In this document: piece after piece, positions 1-11,845 of the stretch | Layout of the letters: the number at the start of each line of letters is the position of its first letter | How positions within the stretch are numbered: position 1 is the first letter of the stretch | Origin: Hygrophila difformis | Lineage: Eukaryota > Streptophyta > Magnoliopsida > Lamiales > Acanthaceae | DNA length: 64,000 nt | Reading direction: 5' to 3' | Assembly (NCBI GenBank): GCA_030278955.1 | Contig: JAOANR010000015.1 | Span: forward strand, 37,294,487 to 37,358,486 | Program-made: the position numbers and the translations under genes | The notes under the pieces: generated by a model | Databases searched by the model: none | Told to the model about the DNA's origin: nothing | The model's input: only the letters and a program-made list of their open reading frames with translations

Positions 1-2454
1 CATGAAACTTTTGACAATTTCCGACACACGAGTATTTTCTAAAACATCAAGTTTGAATTTATTAAATGAAAAGAGTTATGATTTATGAAAGGGGTTTAAG
101 GATATATTAAAGTTGTCACTTTTTTTATTACTCGTGTAGGAAACTGTGGCCCGAAAGCGCACGGTGTCAAAAATTGCAGTAATTTATAGTAAGACCGGAT
201 CATTCACTGGAGGATGTGCGATAGAAGCAGGGCCCATGTCGTTTACTAAGATTTTCCACTCGGTTACTCATTTCAGGTTTTGCATTGGTTTCTAACAACT
301 ACTTGACATAATTTAAACTAAATTATGAAAGCAGTAAAATTATTCTACAAAGCACAATAAAATTAGTCTAAAAAACAATTAAATTTATTCTAAGAAAGCA
401 GTGAAAATTACACTAAGAAAGCAGATAAAATTATTCTACAAAAGCAGATTTAAAATGTGACAGAAGGGACAGGAAGAAAATAATAAAGATTGGACAAGAT
501 TTCAGATGAAACAATAATTAAACTTCCATTTTTGTTACACAGATCTTTGGTTGGAATAATTCATCGGTCAGCTAACTCTCATGCTTTCTAATTGTGTTCC
601 CTTTAACAGACAGGTACTTATAATCAGAATTTACATGCTCTTAAGACCTCAATTTCTAAGATACCACAGATTAATAACTCCCCCTGCCGAGGTATGTTAT
701 TTCTCCATGGTGGATAAGCAACACCCAACACAATCATTAGTTGACATGCCGAGTACTCCTATCATCACCCTTGTCACACCCAAAGTCTAAATTAAGATCC
801 CGAACTAATCCACAACTCTTAAACCTTACAACCGGCGGCTAACCTCTAATTCTTCCGAGTGACCTATATAAAATCATTTAAACGAAAGCGGTAAAGAAAA
901 CAGTAAAGAAAGCATTTAAAAACCTATCACTCGGAAGTTTCGAAAGCTATCTCATTCCGTTAGTATAAAAGAGCCCCTGGTCTTGGTGACCAGATGCAGA
1001 TTTAGAACTTCCCAAATATCAGTAAGCCATAGGGCTTATAACTTCCGGTTAGTTATGAGATACAAACTGAGTGGAACAGACCTGTGAAGATCTATTCCGA
1101 ATGTACTCACTCAAGACTCAATGCTAGGCTTTGGTGGGAGATGATAGTAGTTGAAAGAATAATCAACCCTACCTTAGGAATTAACCAAGGCCTATATGTT
1201 GTTCCTCTAGTATTACTTATCTCATCTTATCTGAATCCAAGTGGACACTGATTCAATGCAATAGCTAATATCAGATTTCCAACACACAGTAATTTTGAGA
1301 AAACAATTGATATTTGAAAATCATTCCCTACACAGGTACTAGACTCTCAATTAAAATACAGATCCTTTCAGTCTTGATGAGACCTAATCGCTGACTCTGC
1401 ATCTAGTTTCCCAAAATCAACCCCAGTAGAAGATGAATTAGTCATAACTGTGAAATTATCCCTTACTTAGATCTGGATTTTATAAAGTGGTTTTTGTGGA
1501 AATTTATTATGTAGCATCTGATTTAGATCAAGACTTCTATGTCCAAGGAGAAGGATCTCCAAAATAATAATACCACAATAGCTACATAATAATAGCATGC
1601 ATACATGTGTATGAGAAATAAAATAAAATACCCCTAAATATATGGTGGGATTAGACAGAATTCGATACACAAAGATGGATTAGCCTTGAGAAAAGAAGAA
1701 TTTGGCTAAAAAGAATGCCAGAAATAACTGGGGTTATCTGGACTGCAAACATCTGCCATCCAGTTCCCAATTATTCCAGATTGAATGATTTTTAGATAGT
1801 AAGGAACCCTTAATGACAGTGATCGCTATCATCAAGAGTTTTACTATCCATGAGAGAGTAAAAACCCACATGGTTTCCTACTACAGTACTATTAGAACAG
1901 TGTTGATTGACACTGTCTATTATTACCATAACTCGAAATTCAGGTTGAAATTAAGATAAAGAGAAGAAAACTGTATCTAATTAGGAATTGGCTGAGTGGC
2001 GAATCGTTATCCCCGTGAAGGGACCTTTTTGCCGGAGCTTCCACCAATCACTAATCAGACCATGCAAAATAACGAGTAATAATTAATACACTGAAGACGA
2101 GTTAATCGTTATCCCGGTGAAGGAACCTTTTTGCCAACATTGATCTGTGATATTCCTTGATACCCATTCATACACACACTTAACGAGAAAATATGAAATT
2201 AAAAGAATATTTTTGGGTATTGTGTAAGTATCAATCACACAATAATTTAGACACTAATGGGTTGAGATGCGTAATGGATAAAATTAGATGCAATGGGCCT
2301 AAGCCCAATACATCCATGCAACTTACACAACTCAGGAATATAAACCGAATTGACTACTGGTTTAGGTGCAATATAAACCGAATTGACTATGCATGAGAAA
2401 TGAAGTATTGTCTTACCCAATTAATCATTGCAAGGATGTGAGATAACATCTTCT

Positions 2455-2930
2455 AATTCGGTTTGTCTAGCAATTCGATATAAACCGAATTGGACAAACC
2501 GAATTGATGGGGTTATCCCCTTACTCAAATTTGGCTAAGGCATTTGCTTCAAAAGGAGTGTTTAATTTGATTTAACAGGGTAATTCGGTATAGACCGAAT
2601 TTGGCAAATCGAATTGGTTTAACAAGAAAAATAAACTAAGGCATGAAGGGATGATAAAGCATACAATGTGGTTTCCAAGTCAATTCGGTCTATATGTGCA
2701 ATTCGGTATAAACCGAATTGCATGGACCACATGAAATGAACAAACAACATTTTTATCATGCAATTCGGTCTTCATAGGCAATTCGGTATATACCGAATTG
2801 CCTTAGACCGAATTGCATGTAATTTTCACACAAGGAAATAAACAAACATTTTACCATGCAATTCTATCTTCATGGGCAATTCGGTGTAGACCGAATTGCC
2901 TTAGACCGAACTACATGCCTTTTTTCACAT
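2455..2930. repeat. Element A hairpin zone 1: nested AATTCGGT palindromes
   Basis: At least four units combine an inner palindrome with outer complementary arms. The clearest has outer arms GCAATTCGGTC (2760-2770) and GACCGAATTGC (2806-2816) around a perfect 26-bp palindrome at 2777-2802, whose half is GGCAATTCGGTAT. Another has outer arms AATTCGGTTTGTC (2455-2467) and GACAAACCGAATT (2493-2505). Related units lie at 2580-2617, 2681-2722 and 2868-2912, with decay in some arms. The zone lies downstream of the element's predicted minus-strand TATA box, so it should be transcribed. Confidence 0.9.
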
Positions 2931-3150
2931 AAGTATATTTTTGTGTTTACAAATATCACTGCGGTTTCTAAGTTGATGTGGATTATGATAGATGGGATTG
3001 ACCCCATCACTCATTTCACATCAATGTCATCTCGCAGCCGTACTTGTGAATATTTTGTGTTTATCTATAATTATACATATTCAGTGGGTAATAGCATGGA
3101 TTATAACCTAAAACTCAAACAAGAAATTCAAAGATTAAACAACCTAAAAC

Positions 3151-6106
3151 TGTAATACCCGGGGTTTTTACAACGCCCAAAGAAACGAAATAAAATTTAT
3201 TTCCGAGAAGAAAATAATTTATTACAATAAATTGTAATAAATTATTGCTCGGAAATGGCGTGACCGATAAATTCAAAGAATTCGAACCCAAATTTTGGTC
3301 AAGTCGAAATGGAATGAAAGAGGGAAAGGAAGCCCGAAGATATTCCATAGATTAATCCCAAAAGAATTGGAATTAAATTCAAGAAGGAAAAGAATTTTAA
3401 TTCCAAGAACCCGTGAAGTCGGAAATAATTTAATTAGATAAATTATTGCACGGGAGCCACAGGACGACGAATTCAAGCCGACGGATTCGAACTCGACGAA
3501 TTCTTGATTTCAAATATGAAATTCATTGGAGTCAAAATAAAATTCAGAAAGGAATCGTAACCCCAGAAATGACCCGAAAAGTCGAACCGAAAACGTAGGG
3601 GATAGAAACCCGATCGAGAAAAGAAGGAAGACCCGACGGAGCAAGCGAACCGCCGAACCGGCCGGTCCGGCCGGCCCGCGCTGCCCGCGCGCCGCCGCGC
3701 GGCCACCGCGCGGCCAAGGGCGTCGCGCCTCCAGACTGGTCGCGCGTGCTCCGCGCGCACAAAAGCTTGGGTGCGCGCCACCTCCGCGCCAGAGGGGCTG
3801 GAGGTGTAATCTTTCCATTCGGGGGTGATTTTCTTGCCGAAATTACAACTCCCTTCGAGGGAAACCAAATCCCAGCCTTAAGGAAGGCTTAGGGGCGGCT
3901 GGGGAGCCTCAAAACCCTAATCCCACAGAAAACCTATCCCCACCATACTTACAAACTCCCTCTCCAAGCCAAACCCTCCCGACGAAGCTTTCCGGCGAAC
4001 TTTCGTGCGACGGCGAGGTGAACGGGACTGAGCCACGGCTTCATAGAACCTTGGTAAGTCTTAATATATCGTTCCATCAGTCCATGAGTCTCCAAAACTC
4101 GAATTCTAACAGTATTTCCCTACTACGATTTCACGTCGGAAAACGAACAAAAAGCGATCGGAGAAGTTGGCCGTTCGTCGTGACCCTAGGACGTCCGGAA
4201 ACCCAATCCAGCGACCCTATCATCATTCTAAGTAAGTTAACACCTTACTCACAAATTTTTGCGGTTGTTTGTTGTTTAAATCTCGAGATATAGGCTTGTA
4301 ACAAAAATCGGTTTTCAAAAACCCTATTTTCGTCCAATTTTAAAGACTCGCCAAAAACTCGACCTTCGGGAATTCAAACCGAAAACTTTTCAACATAAAA
4401 GTTGTTCCTAACACCTTTATCTACCTTGTGTCCAAATTTCAGCCATTGACATTAAGTTTTGCTACCCCAATTTTCGCCATGAACTTTCTGTTTTACACCG
4501 AACGATTTAAATCTGTGACAGAATCCTTCATTCAACTTGATGCATGTTTTTCACCCATTTTTCGAATGATTTAACTTTGCATTCCTAAACAAAAGTTGTA
4601 GATAATTGTGTCTAGATTATGCCTACAAAATTTCACGAATTTTGGTGTTCATTTGATATGTCAAACGGCCAAGTTTTTCGAACTGTTTTGAATGCGTTTT
4701 AAGGGCCATGAGTATGCAGTGTGTTGCACACGATTTTTGAGTACCAAGAATTCATTATTTCCAAAAACTTAAAACATGAAAGTTGTTCCATAATGTGTCG
4801 TGTAGTTACTGTAAAAATTTCGCATCGATTGGTTTTGAAATGAATTTTTAATCGGCGTTATACGAACCTGTGACGAAAACAGTTTTCAAGACATAAATTA
4901 TTCTTTGCAATAAACTCAAATTTCAACTCGCTTCGGAACCTTATTTCCAAGAACTTAAAACATGAAAGTTGTTCGTGTGTGTGTTTTTGAATTACTGGCA
5001 AAGTTTCAGAATTTTTGGAGAAAAGACGAATTTTTAATTAAGAAAGGCGTAAATTGCCTCGAATAGGATTTTTCGAACTTGAGAAAACTCGAACTATGAA
5101 AACGCGATATCGATCATTTGATAACTTTGAAGTACGAACTTTCGAAAAATCCTGTTCACTAGGCTGAGCCGATCTTCATACTATCATTATCTTTGAGACT
5201 GCCTCGTTAGTGGTCTCCTTTATATGCCAAAACGGCAGTTGTGCACATGGCCTGCCAAATCGGCAGTGGGAAATACACGGCCTGCCCGAGTGGCAGTGAA
5301 ACCGTTTGAAAAGCCTGTCAAACGACAGTTGATATACATGCCTGTCAAATTGACGGTAGATACACATGGCTTGCCAAAACGGCAGTCAATACTGATATGG
5401 CTGCGGCCGCCGGTCCACCGGCTAACTGATTATGATTTTTGAGATTGCCTCGTTAGTGATTTCCCTTGTGTGGTGTCCTCTTCTTAGTTTACGGGATGAA
5501 AAGTAAAAGACTTGTGTGAGTGTTTCATTATGCTTAAATCGTATTTATCATGTCTTTAATTATGTATTTAAAATTTATGCATCTTAAATTATGCTTTAAA
5601 TTACGCTTTTAAAATTAAGTCCTTTAATCATGTTTTTCCGCCGTTAATAACGCATGTATTTCTAAATTCTCGTTCGGTAAGCGAAATCTTTAGTTTAAAC
5701 ACCTGTAACCCCTTTTATTTGTTAGTTAGGGATTAACTTACTCAGTATTTTATATACTGATAAAACCCGTTGTTCATTTTTCCATTACAGAGTACGGAGC
5801 ATGATCATGCATCGGGGGATTACTTTGGGCATTTAATTATTTGTTTTGCATGACGTGCATACGGGCTTGTTAACCCGAGTCTTGGCCATGTCGGCCCTGT
5901 ATTTTAATTTCCGCTGCAACTTATTATTTTTATCATGTATGGATGATGTTACATTATTATTTTTAAGTAATTCCGGACTTGCTTTTAAAACATTTTTCCA
6001 ACTCTCATAGCCTTGCATCTCTTTAGCAAGCTCGGAGAAACCGTGTCTTGCTAGGGAGGTGCGGCGGTGACACCTCGGCCTGGGTTATCAAATCCGGGGC
6101 GTTACA
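3151..6106 (+). repeat. 5' LTR of gag-only element
   Basis: TGTAATACCC..GGGCGTTACA, 2956 bp. It includes a GC-rich palindromic block at about 3655-3760 (CCGGCCGG, CGCGCGGCC) and a hairpin array at 5192-5464. It differs from the 3' copy by scattered point changes and a few small indels, including 10 extra bases near 3230 and about 20 extra GC-rich bases near 3690. Confidence 0.95.
5192..5464 (+). repeat. Covarying mini-hairpin array in the 5' LTR
   Basis: Six short stem-loops occur at about 30-bp intervals: TGCC/GGCA at 5225-5237, CTGCC/GGCAG at 5252-5266 and 5282-5296, CTGTC/GACAG at 5315-5328, CTGTC/GACGG at 5342-5356 and TGCC/GGCA at 5372-5384. A seventh, GCCGGT/ACCGGC, is at 5409-5422. 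The TGCC-to-TGTC change is matched by GGCA-to-GACA in the partner arm. The array is bracketed by direct repeats of about 25 bp containing TGCCTCGTTAGTG, starting near 5192 and 5438. Confidence 0.85.
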
Positions 6107-6109
6107 GAG

Positions 6110-6121
6110 TGGTATCAGAGC
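6110..6121 (+). other. Primer-binding site (initiator tRNA-Met type) of gag-only element
   Basis: TGGTATCAGAGC begins three bases after the 5' LTR end. This is the usual plant tRNA-iMet primer site and fixes the element on the plus strand. Confidence 0.92.
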
Positions 6122-6639
6122 CCGGAAATATTTTTAAATTATTATTATTTCTGGCCAATATAGAGGCCCAAGGATTTTTAAACAAATATTAATATTATTT
6201 TTAAGTTTTTAAGTATCATTATTATTATTTAAATTTTAAGTTTTATTTCCATGGAACAAAATTTATTTTAAACCCATGGGAAATATTTACATATGCATAG
6301 AAATTTTTCCAACAAGTTTTTAAAGTCACGAAAATATTTTTCGGGGTTGGGGTAGCATTGTATAAAGCATACATGCATTCGCATACATACATACATGAAT
6401 ATCGCGCTAATTTTTTTTTACGTGAATTAATAGTGTCAAAACTCTTACCTTCAAATTGGTCATGACCTTGACTTAGAAGCGTTTACTTTAAACTAATTCT
6501 GCCTCAGTCTTATAATTTGATCACCTAAGTTTAGCATTCTCCTATCTATTACCTCTTTCCAAACCTACCTTATAGATTTTCTTGAACGCTAACTTGCCTT
6601 AGATTAGAAACTCATCTTCACGTGTGTTGATAACAGAGA

Positions 6640-7701
6640 ATGGCACCTAAGGGAAAATCGAGAAAGGAAATCCCAAATAACACTAACACTGACCTCCCCA
6701 ACACACCGAACAATAATGAGATCCCTCAGAACATAGAAGGGCGAGTGCCTCATGTTCCCAACAATATGGATGGGCGTCTAAGGACTGTCGAGGAAGTTCT
6801 CGTAGTATTAGGAAATGCTGAAGTGCAACGTGCACAAGCGGGTGTACCACCACCGGTAACCCGGGTCAACTACTTAGCCTTGGTAAACCCTTACCAACCA
6901 CCCCACTACGCCGGCGAAGAGGACCCGGCTCAGCTAGAGGAATGGATACGGACGTTCGATAAGCTGTTGAACGCCGTAAAGTGTCCCGAAGGGGAAAAGG
7001 TCCACGTAGCCTCATACTACTTAGGAGGCGAGGCGGATGAATGGTGGCAAGCCACCCAATGGAAACGTGCAGAGTACGACGAGCCCTACACATGGTCAGA
7101 ATTCACGGATCTGCTTAGGGATCATTTTTATCCCATGAGCATGAAGGCTGCTATGTATGAGGAATTTCTGACACTGAGGCAAGGAGGAAAGACGGTCCAA
7201 GAATACTATAACCGTTTCAAGGAGTTGGTGCGGTTCGCGCCGAGACTGGTGCCAACTGGTGTAGAGAAGGCACAGAAGTTCGAGACGGGACTGAACCTAT
7301 CTATTAGAGAGGTGATCACGGGCGAGCACTATCTTGACCTACAAGCTGTGTATGATCGTGCAGTAGCGGTTGCACGAGTTCAAGGACTGAAACAGAAACC
7401 GGTAGGTGGGACTAAGCAAGGACCACAAGGACGATACAAGAGGAATAAGGACCATTCCCGTAGGAACTTGGACCGACCACATCAAAACGACAATGGGCGA
7501 AACAAGGGGATAGTCTTCAACCATGGCGACTATGCGCCACCATGTCCAAAGTGTGGTAAACCACACTATGCGAGAGGATGCCCTCAGCCTGGAGCATGCC
7601 TTCGGTGCGGTCGACATGGTCATCGGCTGCGTGACTGCCGGACGCGAATAGAAAACATAAATAGGAGAGAGGACGTGACCACTCGGCCCAAGCAACCGTA
7701 A
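6640..7701 (+). CDS. gag: Gag polyprotein of the gag-only element
   Basis: This 353-residue frame starts at ATG 6640 and ends TAA at 7699-7701. It encodes the structural capsid/nucleocapsid protein expected to package element RNA into cytoplasmic particles. Residues about 1-90 are a polar, Asn/Pro-rich leader. Residues about 95-210 match a retrotransposon gag domain, including a W-W pair in GGEADEWWQA and YPMSMK. A basic linker precedes two zinc knuckles at the C terminus: a shortened CX2CX3HX4C at about 302-314 and a canonical CX2CX4HX4C at about 320-333. The frame is uninterrupted, unlike every pol-bearing element in this window, which suggests selection or youth. No pol frame follows; about 450 non-coding bases separate the stop from the 3' LTR. 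The start is chosen because it lies 519 bases after the primer-binding site and no earlier in-frame Met extends the domain. Confidence 0.92.
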   Translation: MAPKGKSRKEIPNNTNTDLPNTPNNNEIPQNIEGRVPHVPNNMDGRLRTVEEVLVVLGNAEVQRAQAGVPPPVTRVNYLALVNPYQPPHYAGEEDPAQLEEWIRTFDKLLNAVKCPEGEKVHVASYYLGGEADEWWQATQWKRAEYDEPYTWSEFTDLLRDHFYPMSMKAAMYEEFLTLRQGGKTVQEYYNRFKELVRFAPRLVPTGVEKAQKFETGLNLSIREVITGEHYLDLQAVYDRAVAVARVQGLKQKPVGGTKQGPQGRYKRNKDHSRRNLDRPHQNDNGRNKGIVFNHGDYAPPCPKCGKPHYARGCPQPGACLRCGRHGHRLRDCRTRIENINRREDVTTRPKQP

Positions 7702-8159
7702 GAAGTTTTCAAGCATCAATAAATGCATTTATTTTTGAGTTCGACTCTACAAATTGTATCCAATCAAAAAAATAAACAAATTCAAATTGTTTTGAACTAC
7801 GTAATGGCTTGATCCCTTCACGGGGTACGTAGGCAACTTAGAAATTTCAATTCTAAGCACAGTCGTTAAATAAGAAATAAAAATGACATGATATGATACA
7901 AGAAATAAAAACCAAATTTACATTAGTTCCTAGCTCACGAGGAGCTAACGCCCAACTTCGAGGACGAAGTTGATTCCTAAGGGGGAGAGGATGTAACACC
8001 CGAGAAATTTAATTCACATTCAAAGGAATGGAATTAATTTCTTGTGGAAGACGTTTATCCTTAAGGAAAGTAGATGGAGATACCCCAACATTAAATTGAG
8101 CCCAAAAGAAAGCGAGGGCGCAACTTCGGGGACGAAGTTGATTCTTAAGGGGGGTAGAC
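7702..8159 (+). other. 3' non-coding region with two tandem polypurine modules
   Basis: Module 1: AACTTCGAGGACGAAGTT (7954-7971), polypurine AAGGGGGAGAGG (7979-7990), then an LTR-start-like TGTAACACCCGAG (7992 on). Module 2: AACTTCGGGGACGAAGTT (8122-8139), polypurine AAGGGGGGTAGAC (8147-8159), then the true 3' LTR. The first module ends in about 130 bases that do not match the present LTR, as if the start of a different LTR were left behind. A CACGGGGTACGTAGGCA motif near 7817 is common in plant Gypsy leaders by recall. Confidence 0.8.
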
Positions 8160-11085
8160 TGTAATACCCGGGGTTTTTACAACGCCCAAAGAAACGAAAT
8201 AAAATTTATTTCCGAGAAGAAAATAATTTATTACAATAAATTATTGCTCGGAAATGGCGTGACCGATAAATTCAAAGAATTCGAACCCAAATTTTGGTCA
8301 AGTCGAAATGGAATGAAAGAGGGAAAGGAAGCCCGAAGATATTCCATAGATTAATCCCAAAAGAATTGGAATTAAATTCAAGAAGGAAAAGAATTTTAAT
8401 TCCAAGAACCCGTGAAGTCGGAAATAATTTAATTAGATAAATTATTGCACGGGAGCCACAGGACGACGAATTCAAGCCGACGGATTCGAACTCGACGAAT
8501 TCTTGATTTCAAATATGAAATTCATTGGAGTCAAAATAAAATTCAGAAAGGAATCGTAACCCCAGAAATGACCCGAAAAGTCGAACCGAAAACGTAGGGG
8601 ATAGAAACCCGATCGAGAAAAGAAGGAAGACCCGACGGAGCAAGCGAACCGCCGAACCGGCCGGTCCGGCCGGCCCGCGCGGCCACCGCGCGGCCAAGGG
8701 CGTCGCGCCTCCAGACTGGTCGCGCGTGCTCCGCGCGCACAAAAGCTTGGGTGCGCGCCACCTCCGCGCCAGAGGGGCTGGAGGTGTAATCTTTCCATTC
8801 GGGGGTGATTTTCTTGCCGAAATTACAACTCCCTTCGAGGGAAACCAAATCCCAGCCTTAAGGAAGGCTTAGGGGCGGCTGGGGAGCCTCAAAACCCTAA
8901 TCCCACAGAAAACCTATCCCCACCATACTTACAAACTCCCTCTCCAAGCCAAACCCTCCCGACGAAGCTTTCCGGCGAACTTTCGTGCGACGGCGAGGTG
9001 AACGGGACTGAGCCACGGCTTCATAGAACCTTGGTAAGTCTTAATATATCGTTCCATCAGTCCATGAGTCTCCAAAACTCGAATTCTAACACTATTTCCC
9101 TACTACGATTTCACGTCGGAAAACGAACAAAAAGCGATCGGAGAAGTTGGCCGTTCGTCGTGACCCTAGGACGTCCGGAAACCCAATCCAGCGACCCTAT
9201 CATCATTCTAAGTAAGTTAACACCTTACTCACAAATTTTTGCGGTTGTTTGTTGTTTAAATCTCGAGATATAGGCTTGTAACAAAAATCGGTTTTCAAAA
9301 ACCCTATTTTCGTCCAATTTTAAAGACTCGCCAAAAACTCGACCTTCGGGAATTCAAACCGAACACTTTTCAACATAAAAGTTGTTCCTAACACCTTTAT
9401 CTACCTTGTGTCCAAATTTCAGCCATTGACATTAAGTTTTGCTACCCCAATTTTCGCCATGAACTTTCTGTTTTACACCGAACGATTTAAATCTGTGACA
9501 GAATCCTTCATTCAACTTGATGCATGTTTTCAAACATTTTTCGAATGATTTAACTTTGCATTCCTAAACAAAAGTTGTAGATAATTGTGTCTAGATTATG
9601 CCTACAAAATTTCACGAATTTTGGTGTTCATTTGATATGTCAAACGGCCAAGTTTTTCGAACTGTTTTGAATGCGTTTTAAGGGCCATGAGTATGCAGTG
9701 TGTTGCACACGATTTTTTAGTACCTAGAATTCATTATTTCCAAAAACTTAAAACATGAAAGTTGTTCCATAATGTGTCGTGTAGTTACTGTAAAAATTTC
9801 GCATCGATTGGTTTTGAAATGAATTTTTAATCGGCGTTATACGAACCTGTGACGAAAACAGTTTTCAAGACATAAATTATTCTTTGCAATAAACTCAAAT
9901 TTCAACTCGCTTCGGAACCTTATTTCCAAGAACTTAAAACATGAAAGTTGTTCGTGTGTGTGTTTTTGAATTACTGGCAAAGTTTCAGAATTTTTGGAGA
10001 AAAGACGAATTTTTAATTAAGAAAGGCGTAAATTGCCTCGAATAGGATTTTTCGAACTTGAGAAAACTCGAACTATGAAAACGCGATATCGATCATTTGA
10101 TAACTTTGAAGTACGAACTTTCGAAAAATCCCGTTCACTAGGCTGAGCCGATCTTCATACTATCATTATCTTTGAGACTGCCTCGTTAGTGGTCTCCTTT
10201 ATATGCCAAAACGGCAGTTGTGCACATGGCCTGCCAAATCGGCAGTGGGAAATACACGGCCTGCCCGAGTGGCAGTGAAACCGTTTGAAAAGCCTGTCAA
10301 ACGACAGTTGATATACATGCCTGTCAAATTGACGGTAGATACACATGGCTTGCCAAAACGGCAGTCAATACTGATATGGCTGCGGCCGCCGGTCCACCGG
10401 CTAACTGATTATGATTTTTGAGATTGCCTCGTTAGTGATCTCCCTTGTGTGGTGTCCTCTTCTTAGTTTACGGGATGAAAAGTAAAAGACTTGTGTGAGT
10501 GTTTCATTATGCTTAAATCGTATTTATCATGTCTTTAATTATGTATTTAAAATTTATGCATCTTAAATTATGCTTTAAATTACGCTTTTAAAATTAAGTC
10601 CTTTAATCATGTTTTTCCGCCGTTAATAACGCATGTATTTCTAAATTCTCGTTCGGTAAGCGAAATCTTTAGTTTAAACACCTGTAACCCCTTTTATTTG
10701 TTAGTTAGGGATTAACTTACTCAGTATTTTATATACTGATAAAACCCGTTGTTCATTTTTCCATTACAGAGTACGGAGCATGATCATGCATCGGGGGATT
10801 ACTTTGGGCATTTAATTATTTGTTTTGCATGACGTGCATACGGGCTTGTTAACCCGAGTCTTGGCCATGTCGGCCCTGTATTTTAATTTCCGCTGCAACT
10901 TATTATTTTTATCATGTATGGATGATGTTACATTATTATTTTTAAGTAATTCCGGACTTGCTTTTAAAACATTTTTCCAACTCTCATAGCCTTGCATCTC
11001 TTTAGCAAGCTCGGAGAAACCGTGTCTTGCTAGGGAGGTGCGGCGGTGACACCTCGGCCTGGGTTATCAAATCCGGGGCGTTACA
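8160..11085 (+). repeat. 3' LTR of gag-only element
   Basis: 2926 bp, nearly identical to 3151-6106, starting TGTAATACCC directly after the polypurine tract and ending TTACA before AAAAC. It lacks about 20 GC-rich bases near 8680 that are present in the 5' copy. Confidence 0.95.
10171..10443 (+). repeat. Covarying mini-hairpin array in the 3' LTR
   Basis: Same array as at 5192-5464, with all seven stems intact, including the TGTC/GACA and TGCC/GGCA variants. Confidence 0.85.
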
Positions 11086-11742
11086 AAAACAACCTATAAT
11101 TCTAAGAACATCATGCAAAAAATAAGAACACTTAAATTATCTAAGGCAATAATAAACAAGATATTTAAGCAAGAATAATAAAATAAAGCATGTAAAATCT
11201 ATTTCTAAGAAGCCTTAAATTATCTGAAACACCTAAGAACACTTATTTGAGCTCTAAGGCATAAAACCACACTAAAAGCCCACTTAAACATGTATTTATT
11301 GAGAATGAAAACAAACTAGAAACACATTAAATGTAACCTAGTTGAAACAAACATTCATTCTACCATATTTATTGTTAAAGAAAACATTTAAAGAGTGTAA
11401 AACACATGAGACAAAATCCATTTCTGGAAATCTTCTTTGTATTAAACACTTGAAAGCATAATAAATAACCCAAAACCATCATTAGATTGAAGGTTGTGTT
11501 CATTCTAACTAAAAAGCATGTAAAAATGTATGGAAATGGCTACTCTAAATGGTAGTAACAAGCTTTACAAACTAAACTAAGATCAAAGCATTAAAAACTA
11601 ATCTAAAATGTATGAAAATAATCTAACTAAACTACCTACCTAACCCTTAAGGGGTGAAGAACCTGATACCCCTTGTTCCCTGCCAAGTGATTAGGGTTAG
11701 AATCTGTATTCTGAGATCTCATATATGTTGGTGAGAAGTAGC

Positions 11743-11749
11743 TTTTATA
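11743..11749 (-). promoter_or_regulatory. Candidate TATA box of element A LTR
   Basis: On the minus strand this reads TATAAAA, within GTATAAAAGC. It lies between hairpin zones 2 and 1, at the position equivalent to the TATAAATATA boxes of elements B and C. A GGCCCA-rich stretch on the higher-coordinate side is shared by all three. This is a positional inference; the start of transcription has not been mapped. Confidence 0.45.
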
Positions 11750-11845
11750 CTTGTTCTTCAAAACCTTAGGCCCATCAGTGGCCCATTAGCAATGGCATGT
11801 ATTTTCCACGTGCTCCTCAGCTTCATCTGGATGTATTTTGAATGT

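Larger units (their letters stand above)
3151..11085 (+). mobile_element. Complete gag-only LTR retrotransposon (TR-GAG type, Del/Tekay-like)
   Basis: The element is 7935 bp, with two near-identical LTRs (2956 and 2926 bp) starting TGTAATACCCGGGG and ending CCGGGGCGTTACA. The target duplication AAAAC lies at 3146-3150 and 11086-11090. The internal domain is only 2053 bp: primer-binding site, a gag frame and a 3' region with two polypurine modules. There is no protease, reverse transcriptase, RNase H, integrase or chromodomain, so it must depend on enzymes from a relative. LTR ends, gag type and the AACTTCG..GACGAAGTT motif before the polypurine tract resemble Del/Tekay chromoviruses; lineage is by recall. 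The high LTR identity indicates a recent insertion, into the LTR of element A. Confidence 0.93.

Noticed and set aside
2193..2396. 67-codon frame in LTR A
   Set aside because: Its repeats derive from the palindrome array, not from a protein.
3473..3868. Open frames antisense in the GC-rich part of the gag-only LTR
   Set aside because: Overlapping frames in all phases of a GC palindrome-rich block; length changes with a small deletion in the other LTR.
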